Shown here piece by piece: positions 29,193-37,421 of a DNA stretch of 64,000 nucleotides. A program made the translations under genes and the position numbers. Position 1 is the first letter of the stretch. The number at the start of each line of letters is the position of its first letter. Source of the DNA: Clostridium ljungdahlii. Its GTDB lineage: Bacteria; Bacillota; Clostridia; Clostridiales; Clostridiaceae. The stretch spans positions 1 through 64,000 of the forward strand of contig NZ_LITT01000064.1 of NCBI RefSeq assembly GCF_001636845.1. The letters are read 5' to 3'. The notes under the pieces are model-generated. The model saw only the letters and a list, made by a program, of their open reading frames with translations. It searched no databases and had not been told where the DNA came from.

Positions 29193-30302
29193 ATGAAAAC
29201 TGCAGAAGAATTATATAATGAACGTTTAAACAGAGTTAAAAAGGCAATTAAATTGGAGAAGACTGATAGGACACCTGTTGTTCCATTTGGAATTTGTATT
29301 TTTCCAAAGTTAACAGATGTGAAAATGTCTGATTTTGTAGCAGATTTAGATTTGTCAAATAGAGTTATATTAAAAGGAATGAAAATGTTTGGAGATGTTG
29401 ATGCATCACCAGCTTCGTTTTGTTTCGCATCAACTATGGGAACTACATCTTTTTCAAATATGAAGCTTCCTGGACGTGAACTTCCAGATAATATGCTCTG
29501 GCAGGTTGATGAACGCCAATTGATGACCACAGATGATTATGATACTATAATAAATAAAGGATTTGAAGCTTTTAGAAATGATTATTTTGCTTCAAAGATA
29601 AACTTAGATTTAGATGTATTAAATGAAGTAATAACTAAATGTCCTCAGTATATGAAAAATATAAATGATGAAGGATATCCTCTTTATGGTGCAGTACAAA
29701 TAGTACATCCTATTGATTACTTGAGTGTAGGCCGTACACTGGCAAAATTTATGATGGATATAAGAAAGATGCCTGAAAAAGTAGAAGAGGTAATGGACAT
29801 AATTACTGATGCAAACATTAAAACAATGAAACAAGCTGTTAAAAATGCTGTTGATCCTTTAGGCGTATTCATAGCTATGGGGAGAGGATGTCCTGATTTC
29901 TATAATCCTAAACTTTGGGAAAGATTTGTATGGAAAAACCTCAAAAAGATAACTGATGCTATAATAGAGACAGGAGCAGCTGCAAGTTTCCATGCTGATT
30001 CCAATTGGGAGCGCGGACTTGACTATTTTAAAGAATTTCCAAAAGGTACTTGTGTATTTGAAACAGATGGTACCACAGATATTTACAAAATTAAAGAAAA
30101 ACTAGGAGATCATATGTGTATTAAAGGAGATGTTCAAGCTTCAAAATTTGTTCTTGGAACTCCTGATGAAGTATATAATTACAGCTCTCGCCTAATAAAA
30201 GATATGGGCCCGGGATTTATTCTATCATCTGGCTGTGATATACCTGCAAATGCAAAGATAGAAAATGTGAAGGCAATGATTTCTGCTGCTTCAGGCAAAT
30301 AA
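29193..30302 (+). CDS. UroD-superfamily methyltransferase, O-demethylase MTI-like
   Basis: A 369-residue TIM-barrel methyltransferase of the uroporphyrinogen-decarboxylase superfamily (COG0407). The MtaA-type Zn motif HxCG is replaced by SFHADSNWERGLDYF. Candidate ligands are that His/Asp, the Cys in GTCVFETDG and the Cys in LSSGCDIP. This resembles the methyltransferase I of anaerobic aryl-methyl-ether (vanillate-type) O-demethylases, which pass a methyl group to the corrinoid protein encoded just upstream. Substrate is inferred, not shown. No methyltransferase II (pterin-binding) or RamA-like activator is in this window. Ends at a terminator. Confidence 0.75.
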   Translation: MKTAEELYNERLNRVKKAIKLEKTDRTPVVPFGICIFPKLTDVKMSDFVADLDLSNRVILKGMKMFGDVDASPASFCFASTMGTTSFSNMKLPGRELPDNMLWQVDERQLMTTDDYDTIINKGFEAFRNDYFASKINLDLDVLNEVITKCPQYMKNINDEGYPLYGAVQIVHPIDYLSVGRTLAKFMMDIRKMPEKVEEVMDIITDANIKTMKQAVKNAVDPLGVFIAMGRGCPDFYNPKLWERFVWKNLKKITDAIIETGAAASFHADSNWERGLDYFKEFPKGTCVFETDGTTDIYKIKEKLGDHMCIKGDVQASKFVLGTPDEVYNYSSRLIKDMGPGFILSSGCDIPANAKIENVKAMISAASGK

Positions 30303-30343
30303 AATATATTAAAATTTAACACTATTGACTGAAGCAAAAAAAT

Positions 30344-30390
30344 TTCACTTTGATAAAGTAAGTTTTTAATCAAAGTGAAGTTTTTATTTT
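30344..30390 (+). terminator. terminator of the corrinoid/methyltransferase pair
   Basis: TTCACTTTGAT / ATCAAAGTGAA, perfect 11 bp, 14-nt loop, followed by GTTTTTATTTTT. Confidence 0.88.
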
Positions 30391-30409
30391 TATCATTTAA
30401 ATATGAACA

Positions 30410-30459
30410 GAGTTCTAAGCATCAGGTGGAGTCAAAACGCAACCTGATGCTTAGAACTC
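30410..30459. repeat. dispersed hairpin repeat, copy 1
   Basis: An 18-bp perfect inverted repeat (GAGTTCTAAGCATCAGGT and its complement) with a 14-nt loop, followed by GTTATCCT rather than a T tract. A near-identical arm and the same GTTATCC follow at 63.83 kb, so this is a member of a repeat family and not a simple terminator. Confidence 0.65.
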
Positions 30460-30605
30460 GTTATCCTATGACTACCTATTCTAATTGATGAATAAATATA
30501 ATTTAGATATACTAATCATATAGATGATATAATAGATTCCAGATAATAGTAGAGGAAGTGATATTTTTTATTAAAAAAGCTTTTTCAATATTTAAAGAGG
30601 AATAA

Positions 30606-30807
30606 TTGGGAAATGGTCTTTTTCGCTATAACAGTAGAAAAATATTGTATGATAAAATATAAGCTTATTAGCAATGGTATTAAAGTAAAGACTAAAATAA
30701 TAAGACACAATGGAAGAAAAAGTGGACATGAATACTATGAAATATATATCGAATCCAAAGAAATAGAAAAAGCTAATAAAGTTATTCATAATACAATGTT
30801 GATCTAA
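30606..30807 (+). pseudogene. small frameshifted gene, family not recognised
   Basis: Behind AAAGAGGA, a TTG at 30606 opens MGNGLFRYNSRKILYDKI and stops at 30662. The +1 frame immediately carries on with IKYKLISNGIKVKTKIIRHN and ends YYEIYIESKEIEKANKVIHN at 30807. Joined by one base, the two parts would make a plausible protein of about 66 residues. The overlap near 30645-30662 marks the frameshift. The second half alone could also be expressed from ATG 30649. No function assigned. Confidence 0.35.
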
Positions 30808-30817
30808 ATCCTAGTGA

Positions 30818-30928
30818 TTCTTAGGTTCAGATGGAGTTTGATTACAATGATGACTTTCTCCAGCTGAGCCTAAGAAGAGAACTTCCATAATAAAAAATAG
30901 GGTTAATTACTGGTAGCGATCGGATGAA
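30818..30928. repeat. dispersed hairpin repeat, copy 2
   Basis: Arms TTCTTAGGTTCAGATGGAG (30818-30836) and CTCCAGCTGAGCCTAAGAA (30858-30876) form a long hairpin. Downstream, TACTGGTAGCGATCGGATGA (from about 30909) matches AATGGTAGCGA at the very end of the window, so the element shares its 3' part with the 63.83-kb copy. It lies just downstream of the NiaP-like gene. Confidence 0.55.
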
Positions 30929-30988
30929 TCAAATAATCATATTTATTTTTAGATAATTAATCAATATACTCTTAAGTACTTAGTGTAG

Positions 30989-32329
30989 TTAAGATACATT
31001 GATTTCATCAAGGGTTCGACCTTTAGTTTCAATACCAACTAGAGCAACTACTACTGCAACTACTGCGAACACTATAGTTAGCATAAGAAAGACATAAGTG
31101 AAGCCAGCTTGTTTACCTTTAGTTTCATATACCAATCCAACGATGTAAGGAGCAGCGATGGCACCAATTCGGCCAATTGCAGCTGCCCAACCGGCTCCAC
31201 TGCCCCTAACACGTGTAGGATAAACTTCCGGTGTATAAGCATACACTGCACCCCAGGCTCCTAGACTGAAAAAGTAAAGTAGGCATCCGAAAACAAGCAC
31301 AGTAACTGCAGATGTTGCTTGGCCAAATAAATATGCTGATAAGGAGGTACCTATTAAGTAGACCACTAGAACTACTTTACGACCAATCTTTTCTATTAGA
31401 TAGGCTGCACTGTAATATCCGGGCAGCTGAGCAATACTCATAATTAATGTAAATTGGAATCCCTTTACTAAGCTGAACCCTTTGCCAACAAGCAGAGTCG
31501 GAGTCCATAAAACAAACCCGTAATATCCAAAATTAATACCTAACCATAGAACCCACAGCACAATAGTACGCCTAAAATAAGCTTTAGACCATAAATCAGC
31601 AAGAGTGATATTACTCATTTTTTCATTTTTGGGCAAATCGGTTACAGCTATTTCATTATTAATTACTCCAGCCTGTTGTTCCATTTTACGTACAATTCCA
31701 TCTGCTTCTTCCAAACGTCCTTTTTGTTCCAAGTATCGAGGAGATTCTGGAATATTTCTTCTTAGATAGGCTGCATACAATGCTGGCATTCCTCCTAAGA
31801 AAAACCCAATACGCCATCCATATATTGGTATCAAAAGGTAAGCAATTAAAGCTGCAGCAATCCATCCCCAAGCCCAGAAACTTTCTAACAAAACAACCAT
31901 CCGACCGCGGGATTTAGCAGGTGAAAATTCACTAACCAAAGTAGATGCCGCTGGCAGCTCTCCACCCAGTCCTAATCCAGTTAAAAATCGCAGCAACAAT
32001 AATATATTAAAGTTAGGAGAAATACCGGATACAGCACTGGCTAATCCATATAGAACAAGAGTAAATGTAACGACTGTTCTTCTGCCATATCTGTCAGCGA
32101 CCATTCCAGCAACAGCGGCACCAATAGCCATTCCCACTGCCGAAGCGCTTCCGAGCAAACCTAAATCGGCAGGAGTAAGTTTCCATGACTTTCCAATTGA
32201 AGCCATTACACCAGCCATCATGCCTTGATCCATTGCATCAAACAACCATCCGATACCTGACAAAAACAGCACTGTCCAAAGCATGGGTGTGACCGGCAAT
32301 TTTTCAATTCTTCGCGAAATACTACTCAT
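30989..32329 (-). CDS. NiaP-like MFS transporter (nicotinate/aromatic acid type)
   Basis: A 446-residue 12-helix major facilitator. GWLFDAMDQGMMAGVM in helix 1, GMVADRYGRRTVV in loop 2-3, and LGGELPAASTLVSEFSPAKS followed by LESFWAWGW closely follow Bacillus NiaP (YceI), a niacin importer whose relatives also carry aromatic acids. YAYTPEVYPTRVRGSG is the C-half signature. Base composition is strikingly GC-richer than flanking genes, with many GC-ending codons, and a hairpin repeat borders its 3' side. Recent transfer is likely. Start ATG 32329, with a weak AAAGTGATG upstream. It may supply an aromatic substrate to the methyltransferases (inference). Confidence 0.8.
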   Translation of the reverse strand: MSSISRRIEKLPVTPMLWTVLFLSGIGWLFDAMDQGMMAGVMASIGKSWKLTPADLGLLGSASAVGMAIGAAVAGMVADRYGRRTVVTFTLVLYGLASAVSGISPNFNILLLLRFLTGLGLGGELPAASTLVSEFSPAKSRGRMVVLLESFWAWGWIAAALIAYLLIPIYGWRIGFFLGGMPALYAAYLRRNIPESPRYLEQKGRLEEADGIVRKMEQQAGVINNEIAVTDLPKNEKMSNITLADLWSKAYFRRTIVLWVLWLGINFGYYGFVLWTPTLLVGKGFSLVKGFQFTLIMSIAQLPGYYSAAYLIEKIGRKVVLVVYLIGTSLSAYLFGQATSAVTVLVFGCLLYFFSLGAWGAVYAYTPEVYPTRVRGSGAGWAAAIGRIGAIAAPYIVGLVYETKGKQAGFTYVFLMLTIVFAVVAVVVALVGIETKGRTLDEINVS

Positions 32330-32675
32330 TTAATTCACATCACTTTCTTAAATAGCTATTTATTTTTTTAATTCTTTTAAATAACTAACTTCTTATTATT
32401 TTTTGTATAATACTATAGAATATTTACGCCAATAACGACTTCTTACATAAATACTCACCTCTAATAATATAAATTTTATAACTTCAACATTTATATTATA
32501 CTGTATATACACATGTAAATTCAATGTTTTCTCATGTTTTATATGAGCTTTTAAAAATAGGAAACAAAGTATTTAAGATATAGCACGAAAAACGCTGCTA
32601 ATTTCAAAGAAGTATTTAGAAGATAACATTCCACATATAGATATGTTATATAAAAAATAATATTAAAAAATTTAT

Positions 32676-32704
32676 TTGACAATAGGTTAAATTAGTACTA
32701 CAAT
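32676..32704 (+). promoter_or_regulatory. sigma-A promoter of the T-box/MFS transcript
   Basis: TTGACA (32676-32681), 17-nt spacer, TACAAT (32699-32704), placing transcription start near 32711, just before the first T-box stem I. Strong consensus match. Confidence 0.75.
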
Positions 32705-32728
32705 TAAGAAAATCAAATTTAAAAACTA

Positions 32729-32938
32729 TGACAGGAATCAAGTAGGTATATAATATTCAAAGAGAGTGATGTTTGCTGTAAATTCACAATATTTATATAT
32801 TGAAAACTCATCCTTGAGTTATTAGCTGAAATATCAGTAGGCTGTATCGGTTGAACCCGTTATTTTATAAAGAAAAAATTTGGATGGTACCGCGGTATTG
32901 TTTCTCGCTCCAAGAGAAACAATACCGCTTTCTTATTT
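32729..32938 (+). promoter_or_regulatory. T-box riboswitch 1 (predicted Leu, CUC specifier)
   Basis: Stem I base is AGGA/TCCT, with AAGTAGG opposite the specifier loop and the AGAGAG box at 32760-32766. The specifier loop reads TGAAAA-CTC-A before TCCT, so CUC (32807-32809) is the likely codon (leucine). The T-box GGATGGTACCGCG is at 32882-32894. The terminator GCGGTATTGTTTCTC / GAGAAACAATACCGC, with T tract, ends near 32938. The base in UGGU fits an A73 discriminator. The T-box class is seen directly; the amino acid is an inference, since a frame shift by two would read ACU (Thr). Confidence 0.85.
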
Positions 32939-32964
32939 TAACAACTTAATATTATAAAAATAAT

Positions 32965-33167
32965 GATAGGGACAAGTAGATATAATTATACTTTAAAGAG
33001 AGTGCGCATGGTGAGAAAACACATTTATATTATATTGAAACTCACCCTTAAATTGCAATCTGAAATCAGTAGGACTGTGCCGGCATGAAGCCGTTAAACT
33101 ATTTAAGTAATAAATTTGGGTGGTACCGCGATAGACCTTTCGCCCCATGGGAAGGTCTATTTTTTAT
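32965..33167 (+). promoter_or_regulatory. T-box riboswitch 2 (predicted Leu, CUC specifier)
   Basis: A second complete T-box in tandem. Stem I base is AGGG/CCCT, with AAGTAG then AGAGAG (about 32997-33002). The specifier loop TGAAA-CTC-A before CCCT puts CUC at 33041-33043, matching copy 1. The T-box GGGTGGTACCGCG is at 33118-33130. Its own terminator (ATAGACCTTTC / GGAAGGTCTAT, T6) spans 33131-33166. Both leaders precede the MFS gene at 33254, so two uncharged-tRNA checks in series gate its transcription. Confidence 0.87.
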
Positions 33168-33253
33168 ACTCAATTTTAGAAAATAATTTTTACTGGCCAG
33201 TGAAATTATATATAAAAAAATTAATTTTGCACTTATTGGATGGAGGTATTTTA

Positions 33254-34591
33254 ATGGAATCAGTTAGTTACATTTCTGAAAAGATGGATTATGTTCCAGT
33301 ATCTAAGTTACATTACAAGATATTATGGCTTATAGGCCTTGGAATATTTTTAGATGGTTTTGATGTATATCTGGCAGGTGGAGTTTTAGGAGTATTATTA
33401 AAAAGTGGATGGTCAAATATTGGCTTAAATGCTACTTTTATCTCTGTAACTTTTTTGGGACTTTTAATAGGTTCACTTCTTACTGGATTTTTAGGGGATA
33501 GTTTCGGACGTAAATTTTCCTATCAGTTGAATCTTTTAATATTTGGAGGAGCTTCTCTTGTGGCTGCATTTTCTCCTAATATGATTTTTTTAATAGCTTG
33601 CAGAGGAATAATGGGGATTGGTCTTGGCGCTGAAATTGTTACAGGATATGCATTACTTGGAGAATTTGTACCATCAAAAACGAGAGGAAGGTGGGTATCC
33701 ATGCTTTCTCTTATAACAAACTGCTCTACTCCAGCAGCTGCATTTCTAGGATATATCATAATACCTAGATTTGGATGGAGATGGATGTTTGTATTTGTAG
33801 GAGTATTTTCCCTAATTGTATGGTATCTTAGAAAAAGTATGCCTGAATCCCCAAGATGGTATGAATCAAAGGGAATGGAAAAAGATGCACAGGATGTAGT
33901 AAATATATTTTACAGTGCAGCACAAGAAGAATCAGGAAATCCAATATCCCAACCCAATGTAGCAAAGAAAGTACAGAATAAAAATGAGGGAAAATTTTCT
34001 GATTTATTTAGTAAAAATATGATCTCCAGAACTATTGTAGGATGCGTAGTTTTAATTGCAATAAACACTTTGATATACACTTTTGTAAGCTGGGCACCTA
34101 CGTTTTTCTTGAGAAAGGGCATAAATATTTCTAAATCTCTAGGATATACAACTATAATGATGATAGGTGCACCACTTGGAGCTTTAATTGGCAGTTTTAT
34201 TGTAGATAAGCTTGGACGTAAATGGTGTCTTACTGTATTTATGCTTGCAGCTGGTGCACTTGGATATGCATATGCTTCGCAAAATGTTATGGGAATAATA
34301 TTAACAATGGGATTTTTCTTAACTGTAATAATATATATTTTACTTACACTTGGCCTTGCTATCTACGTTCCGGAATTATTTCCTACAAATATAAGAATGA
34401 GAGGTTCTGGATTTTGTAATGCTATTGGAAGACTGGCAACTATATTCAGCCCTTATGGAGTAGCATGGATACTTAAAAATTATGATACCAAAGTTGTCTT
34501 TATAACACTTGGATTTATACTTATAATAGTAGCATTTGTTATCGCCTCTTTAGGAGTTGAAACAAAACAGAAATCTTTAGACGAAATATAG
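33254..34591 (+). CDS. MFS transporter under tandem T-box control
   Basis: A 445-residue 12-helix major facilitator. GIFLDGFDVYLAGGVLGVLL in helix 1, GFLGDSFGRKFSYQ in loop 2-3, and LGEFVPSKTRGRWVS with ESPRWYESKG at the central loop place it among metabolite:H+ symporters of the sugar-porter/aromatic-acid type. The ATG at 33254 follows GGAGG by 7 nt; the frame extends to 33116 only because it runs into the T-box leader. Leucine-type T-boxes imply induction when the charged tRNA is scarce, so the substrate may be a branched-chain amino acid, its keto or hydroxy acid, or a precursor. Convergent with a methyltransferase gene. Confidence 0.83.
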   Translation: MESVSYISEKMDYVPVSKLHYKILWLIGLGIFLDGFDVYLAGGVLGVLLKSGWSNIGLNATFISVTFLGLLIGSLLTGFLGDSFGRKFSYQLNLLIFGGASLVAAFSPNMIFLIACRGIMGIGLGAEIVTGYALLGEFVPSKTRGRWVSMLSLITNCSTPAAAFLGYIIIPRFGWRWMFVFVGVFSLIVWYLRKSMPESPRWYESKGMEKDAQDVVNIFYSAAQEESGNPISQPNVAKKVQNKNEGKFSDLFSKNMISRTIVGCVVLIAINTLIYTFVSWAPTFFLRKGINISKSLGYTTIMMIGAPLGALIGSFIVDKLGRKWCLTVFMLAAGALGYAYASQNVMGIILTMGFFLTVIIYILLTLGLAIYVPELFPTNIRMRGSGFCNAIGRLATIFSPYGVAWILKNYDTKVVFITLGFILIIVAFVIASLGVETKQKSLDEI

Positions 34592-34635
34592 TATTCCTAA
34601 TGTAAGTATAAAGTTAAGCTAGTTGTTTCCAATAT

Positions 34636-34684
34636 AAAAACTCCACCGCTGAAACTTTTCATTATTTTAAATGGTGGAGTTTTT
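34636..34684. terminator. bidirectional terminator between MFS and methyltransferase genes
   Basis: AAAAACTCCACC / GGTGGAGTTTTT, perfect 12 bp, 25-nt loop, between convergent genes. Confidence 0.88.
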
Positions 34685-34700
34685 ATAAACACAAGATAGG

Positions 34701-35768
34701 CTACAGCAAATCTGGTTTTATAGGATAGGCACCAAAGCTTCTTGCCGTATCCATAAGTGCCTGTATATTTTCAATTGGGGAATTTATAGGAATTTGGCAT
34801 CCTGTACTAAGTACAAATCCTTTTGGATTGTCATAAGCTTTTTTGATACAAAGCTTGCTTTCACGTACAACATCATCATAAGTCCCATACCTTACAGCAT
34901 CTACTGGAGATACATTACCAACCAAACAAACCTTGTCTCCAATAGCTTTTTTAGCCTTTTCTAGATCCTCAGTATTATCAATACTCAATGTGGTTATTCC
35001 TGTTTGTATTAAACTATCCCATATTTCTTTGCTTTTACCGCACACATGCATGGAGGTTCCCATACCATTTTTTTGTCTCATTCTATCTACACATTTTTTT
35101 ACATAGGGCATAGAAAACTTATCATATAATTTTTTGCTTATTATACTTGAAGAAGAAACAGGGTCACACATTTCAAAACCAATTCCTATATTTGCTATAA
35201 TATCTATAATCTTAAAATTAGATTCTGTTACTATCTCTAAAAGCTCATGAACTTTTTCAGGATATTTAATCAGCGCTTTTAAAAAATTTTCAGTTCCTAA
35301 TAAATCTGACGCTGTTGTAAAAGGAGCTGGAATCGAAAAACTTACATTTACTTCTTTACCTAAAGCATCGTTCACCATTTTTACTGCTTCAAGTCTTATT
35401 GGAAGTTTCCCATCTTTATAGGGATCAGCAGGGGAAAGCTTTGCTACATCATTGATATCCTTTATGGCAGGTTTGTCTACGTATGAAATAGCATTTTCAG
35501 GATATATAACTTTCGTTCCCATAGCTTCTGCAATTTCTCTAAGAGAAACACCTACCCCAACACTATCATGTCTAAATTTTTTAAAAAGAGCTATTTCAAG
35601 TTCAGCAGTTACATCCGCATTATGATAGTATTCATAAGTAGTTTGCCCAATAAAAGGAGCTAAAGTAACGCCCATCATGGGAGTACATGGTATCCTATCA
35701 ACAGGTTCACCTTTTGATAGGGCTTTCATTCTTTCTTTTGGAGTCATCGAATCCTTTTTAATTTCCAT
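34701..35768 (-). CDS. UroD-superfamily corrinoid methyltransferase (MtaA/MtbA-like)
   Basis: A 355-residue TIM-barrel methyltransferase. TPKERMKALSKGEPVDRIPC is the family N-terminus. SMHVCGKSKEIW provides the His-x-Cys Zn ligands, and the third is Cys in LSTGCQIPINSP. The zinc would activate a thiol or other methyl acceptor, or hold the methyl donor. In methanogens the acceptor is coenzyme M, which clostridia lack, so the true substrate is unknown. It lies 63 nt downstream of the double-cubane reductase gene on the same strand and probably shares its transcript. Start 35768; ATG 35747 is an alternative. Confidence 0.82.
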   Translation of the reverse strand: MEIKKDSMTPKERMKALSKGEPVDRIPCTPMMGVTLAPFIGQTTYEYYHNADVTAELEIALFKKFRHDSVGVGVSLREIAEAMGTKVIYPENAISYVDKPAIKDINDVAKLSPADPYKDGKLPIRLEAVKMVNDALGKEVNVSFSIPAPFTTASDLLGTENFLKALIKYPEKVHELLEIVTESNFKIIDIIANIGIGFEMCDPVSSSSIISKKLYDKFSMPYVKKCVDRMRQKNGMGTSMHVCGKSKEIWDSLIQTGITTLSIDNTEDLEKAKKAIGDKVCLVGNVSPVDAVRYGTYDDVVRESKLCIKKAYDNPKGFVLSTGCQIPINSPIENIQALMDTARSFGAYPIKPDLL

Positions 35769-35831
35769 ATATAATTAAACACCTTCTTAAATTTATATTA
35801 AAATAATCATATGCTTATGGTGATAAATAAA

Positions 35832-36980
35832 TTATAGCATTTCTATAAAAGCAGCAACTCTAGTCTTAATCTGACCTACGTCTGTTTTTGAATAATCTGT
35901 TTCGATAGCCATATAAGGCACTTTTTTCTCTTCATTTACAAATTTCTTTATTCCATAAGATTCTACACTGTATGGATGACAAGACTGAAGTATTACATCT
36001 ACTACTCCATCTATTTTATAGTCATCTATAAGTTCTGAAAGTAAATTTATTCTATTGTTGTTTGGAGTCATACAGGCACAGCCTATTTTTAAATATTTTT
36101 CAGTAATTGCATCTATTGGATCTTTAGTTTCATCTACAAGTTTAGAGATTTCCTTAACACCTGTACAATCTTCATAGCATACTACTACTCCACCGTTATC
36201 TTCTATAGCATGTACAACTTTTTCTGTAGCTTCACCCATTGGACAGCCTGTAATCAATATTCTCTTTGCATTTTGTGATATTTTTCTTTCTCCCTTATCA
36301 TAAGCATCTTTAATTTTTGCTGTTGTATTATGTAAGTCATTGATTAAAGCTTCCTTGTCCCATTTAAAAGACGATCCATTTAAAATTTTAAGTAATTCTA
36401 TGCCTGTTATTGGAGGAGGGCACATTTTCCCTAATTCATAAAATTCCTTTAAGGCTTTTCTTTCTCTATTACGAAGCTTTATAGAATTTTTTAACTTTTC
36501 ATTAGTTATAGTTATATTGAATTCTTTTTCAAGCTTTTCCTTTAATTTTATCAATTCATCTTTCCATAATTTATAGCTATCAGCATCATCAGGCATCTGC
36601 GGCAGGTGCATTACATGTACATTCTTAAATTTACTTAAGTATTCATACATCTTTTTCTTTCCATCACAAGTAGTTTCTCCCACAATTAAATCTGAAAAAT
36701 AAAAATAAGGGCATTTATCTGTCATAGCAAAGCCGTAACTTGATTTAATAAGCGGGCATAGATTCCTAGGTAAATGCTTTTCTGCATCTTCTATGGTTTC
36801 ATCACTTTTTGAACACAGTGAAACAGCCAAAGCTCCTGAAGCATTTATAATTTCCCAGGGGGTAAAAGTACAAAAAGTTCCTACAACCTTTTTACCCTCA
36901 TCCTTTAGATTTTTTATAGTTATAAATCCTTGTTTTCTAGAATCGCTAAAATCATTAAATATTTGGGGTAAATCATTCAT
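35832..36980 (-). CDS. double-cubane-cluster / 2-hydroxyacyl-CoA dehydratase-like reductase (HgdB family)
   Basis: A 382-residue protein of the HgdB/benzoyl-CoA-reductase superfamily. Single-subunit length and VVGTFCTFTPWEIINASGAL, then NLCPLIKSSYGF and VGETTCDGKKKMYE, fit the double-cubane-cluster proteins (DCCP) that carry an [8Fe-9S] cluster and reduce small substrates with ATP-activated electrons. Cys37, Cys75 and Cys105 are visible, with others in TGCPMGEATEK, YEDCTG, IGCACMTP and LQSCHPYSVE. It needs an ASKHA-type activase; one is encoded at 46420. It adjoins two corrinoid methyltransferases, so a role in corrinoid reduction or substrate reduction is inferred. RBS AAGGAAGGT. Confidence 0.8.
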   Translation of the reverse strand: MNDLPQIFNDFSDSRKQGFITIKNLKDEGKKVVGTFCTFTPWEIINASGALAVSLCSKSDETIEDAEKHLPRNLCPLIKSSYGFAMTDKCPYFYFSDLIVGETTCDGKKKMYEYLSKFKNVHVMHLPQMPDDADSYKLWKDELIKLKEKLEKEFNITITNEKLKNSIKLRNRERKALKEFYELGKMCPPPITGIELLKILNGSSFKWDKEALINDLHNTTAKIKDAYDKGERKISQNAKRILITGCPMGEATEKVVHAIEDNGGVVVCYEDCTGVKEISKLVDETKDPIDAITEKYLKIGCACMTPNNNRINLLSELIDDYKIDGVVDVILQSCHPYSVESYGIKKFVNEEKKVPYMAIETDYSKTDVGQIKTRVAAFIEML

Positions 36981-37421
36981 TTATCAATACCTTCCTTACT
37001 TTTAATTTTTAATGGATTACATATTTTAATATTATCACAGATTATATCGTTAATTTTATCTATAAAGAAATCTTATATTATTTAAGTTGATTATTTGTTT
37101 TATGTATAATTATTGTTAAATTTTCACATGCAGGGATATAATTGAATTAGAATTATACTGTTATGTAATATTACATACTGCAATGGTGAGGAAAGATGTT
37201 ATAAATGTAAGGTGGCAATTTTCGGAAATTTGTCTAAAAAAACAGAAAAAGAAATAAAGCATACTGAAGACTCTTATAAATAAAAATAAACTAAATAAAA
37301 TAAGTGCTATTAAAAATAGTAAAGTTGTCAACGAGAGACGATTTTCAAGATCATTTTGTAAAAACTTTGAATTTTTAATTGTATATATAAATATAAATTT
37401 AAGAAGGGATATGATTTTATT
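36981..37421. other. divergent intergenic region of the methyltransferase/reductase cluster
   Basis: 440 nt of AT-rich sequence separate the leftward reductase-methyltransferase genes from the rightward corrinoid-methyltransferase genes. I see no convincing riboswitch or terminator. A short Cys-containing frame (CNGEERCYKCKVAIFGNL, about 37170-37230) lacks a start codon and is not called. Promoters for both sides and any operator for the nearby Lrp/AsnC regulator should lie here. Confidence 0.5.

Noticed and set aside
28546-29530. Minus-strand frames opposite the corrinoid/methyltransferase genes
   Set aside because: Pure antisense shadows with no ribosome binding sites.
30410-30459. Simple rho-independent terminator
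   Set aside because: A proper terminator already exists at 30344-30390; this stem has no T tract and recurs elsewhere.
32729-33167. Interpretation as cobalamin riboswitch or direct-repeat array
   Set aside because: The GGTACCGCG boxes, AGAGAG motifs and paired terminators identify two T-boxes; no B12-box is present.
33116-33253. N-terminal extension of the T-box-controlled MFS protein
   Set aside because: The extra codons run through the T-box antiterminator/terminator; a strong GGAGG site precedes ATG 33254.
37130-37290. Cys-containing short frames upstream of the corrinoid protein gene
   Set aside because: No start codon with a ribosome binding site in the Cys-rich frame; overlapping frames stop quickly.
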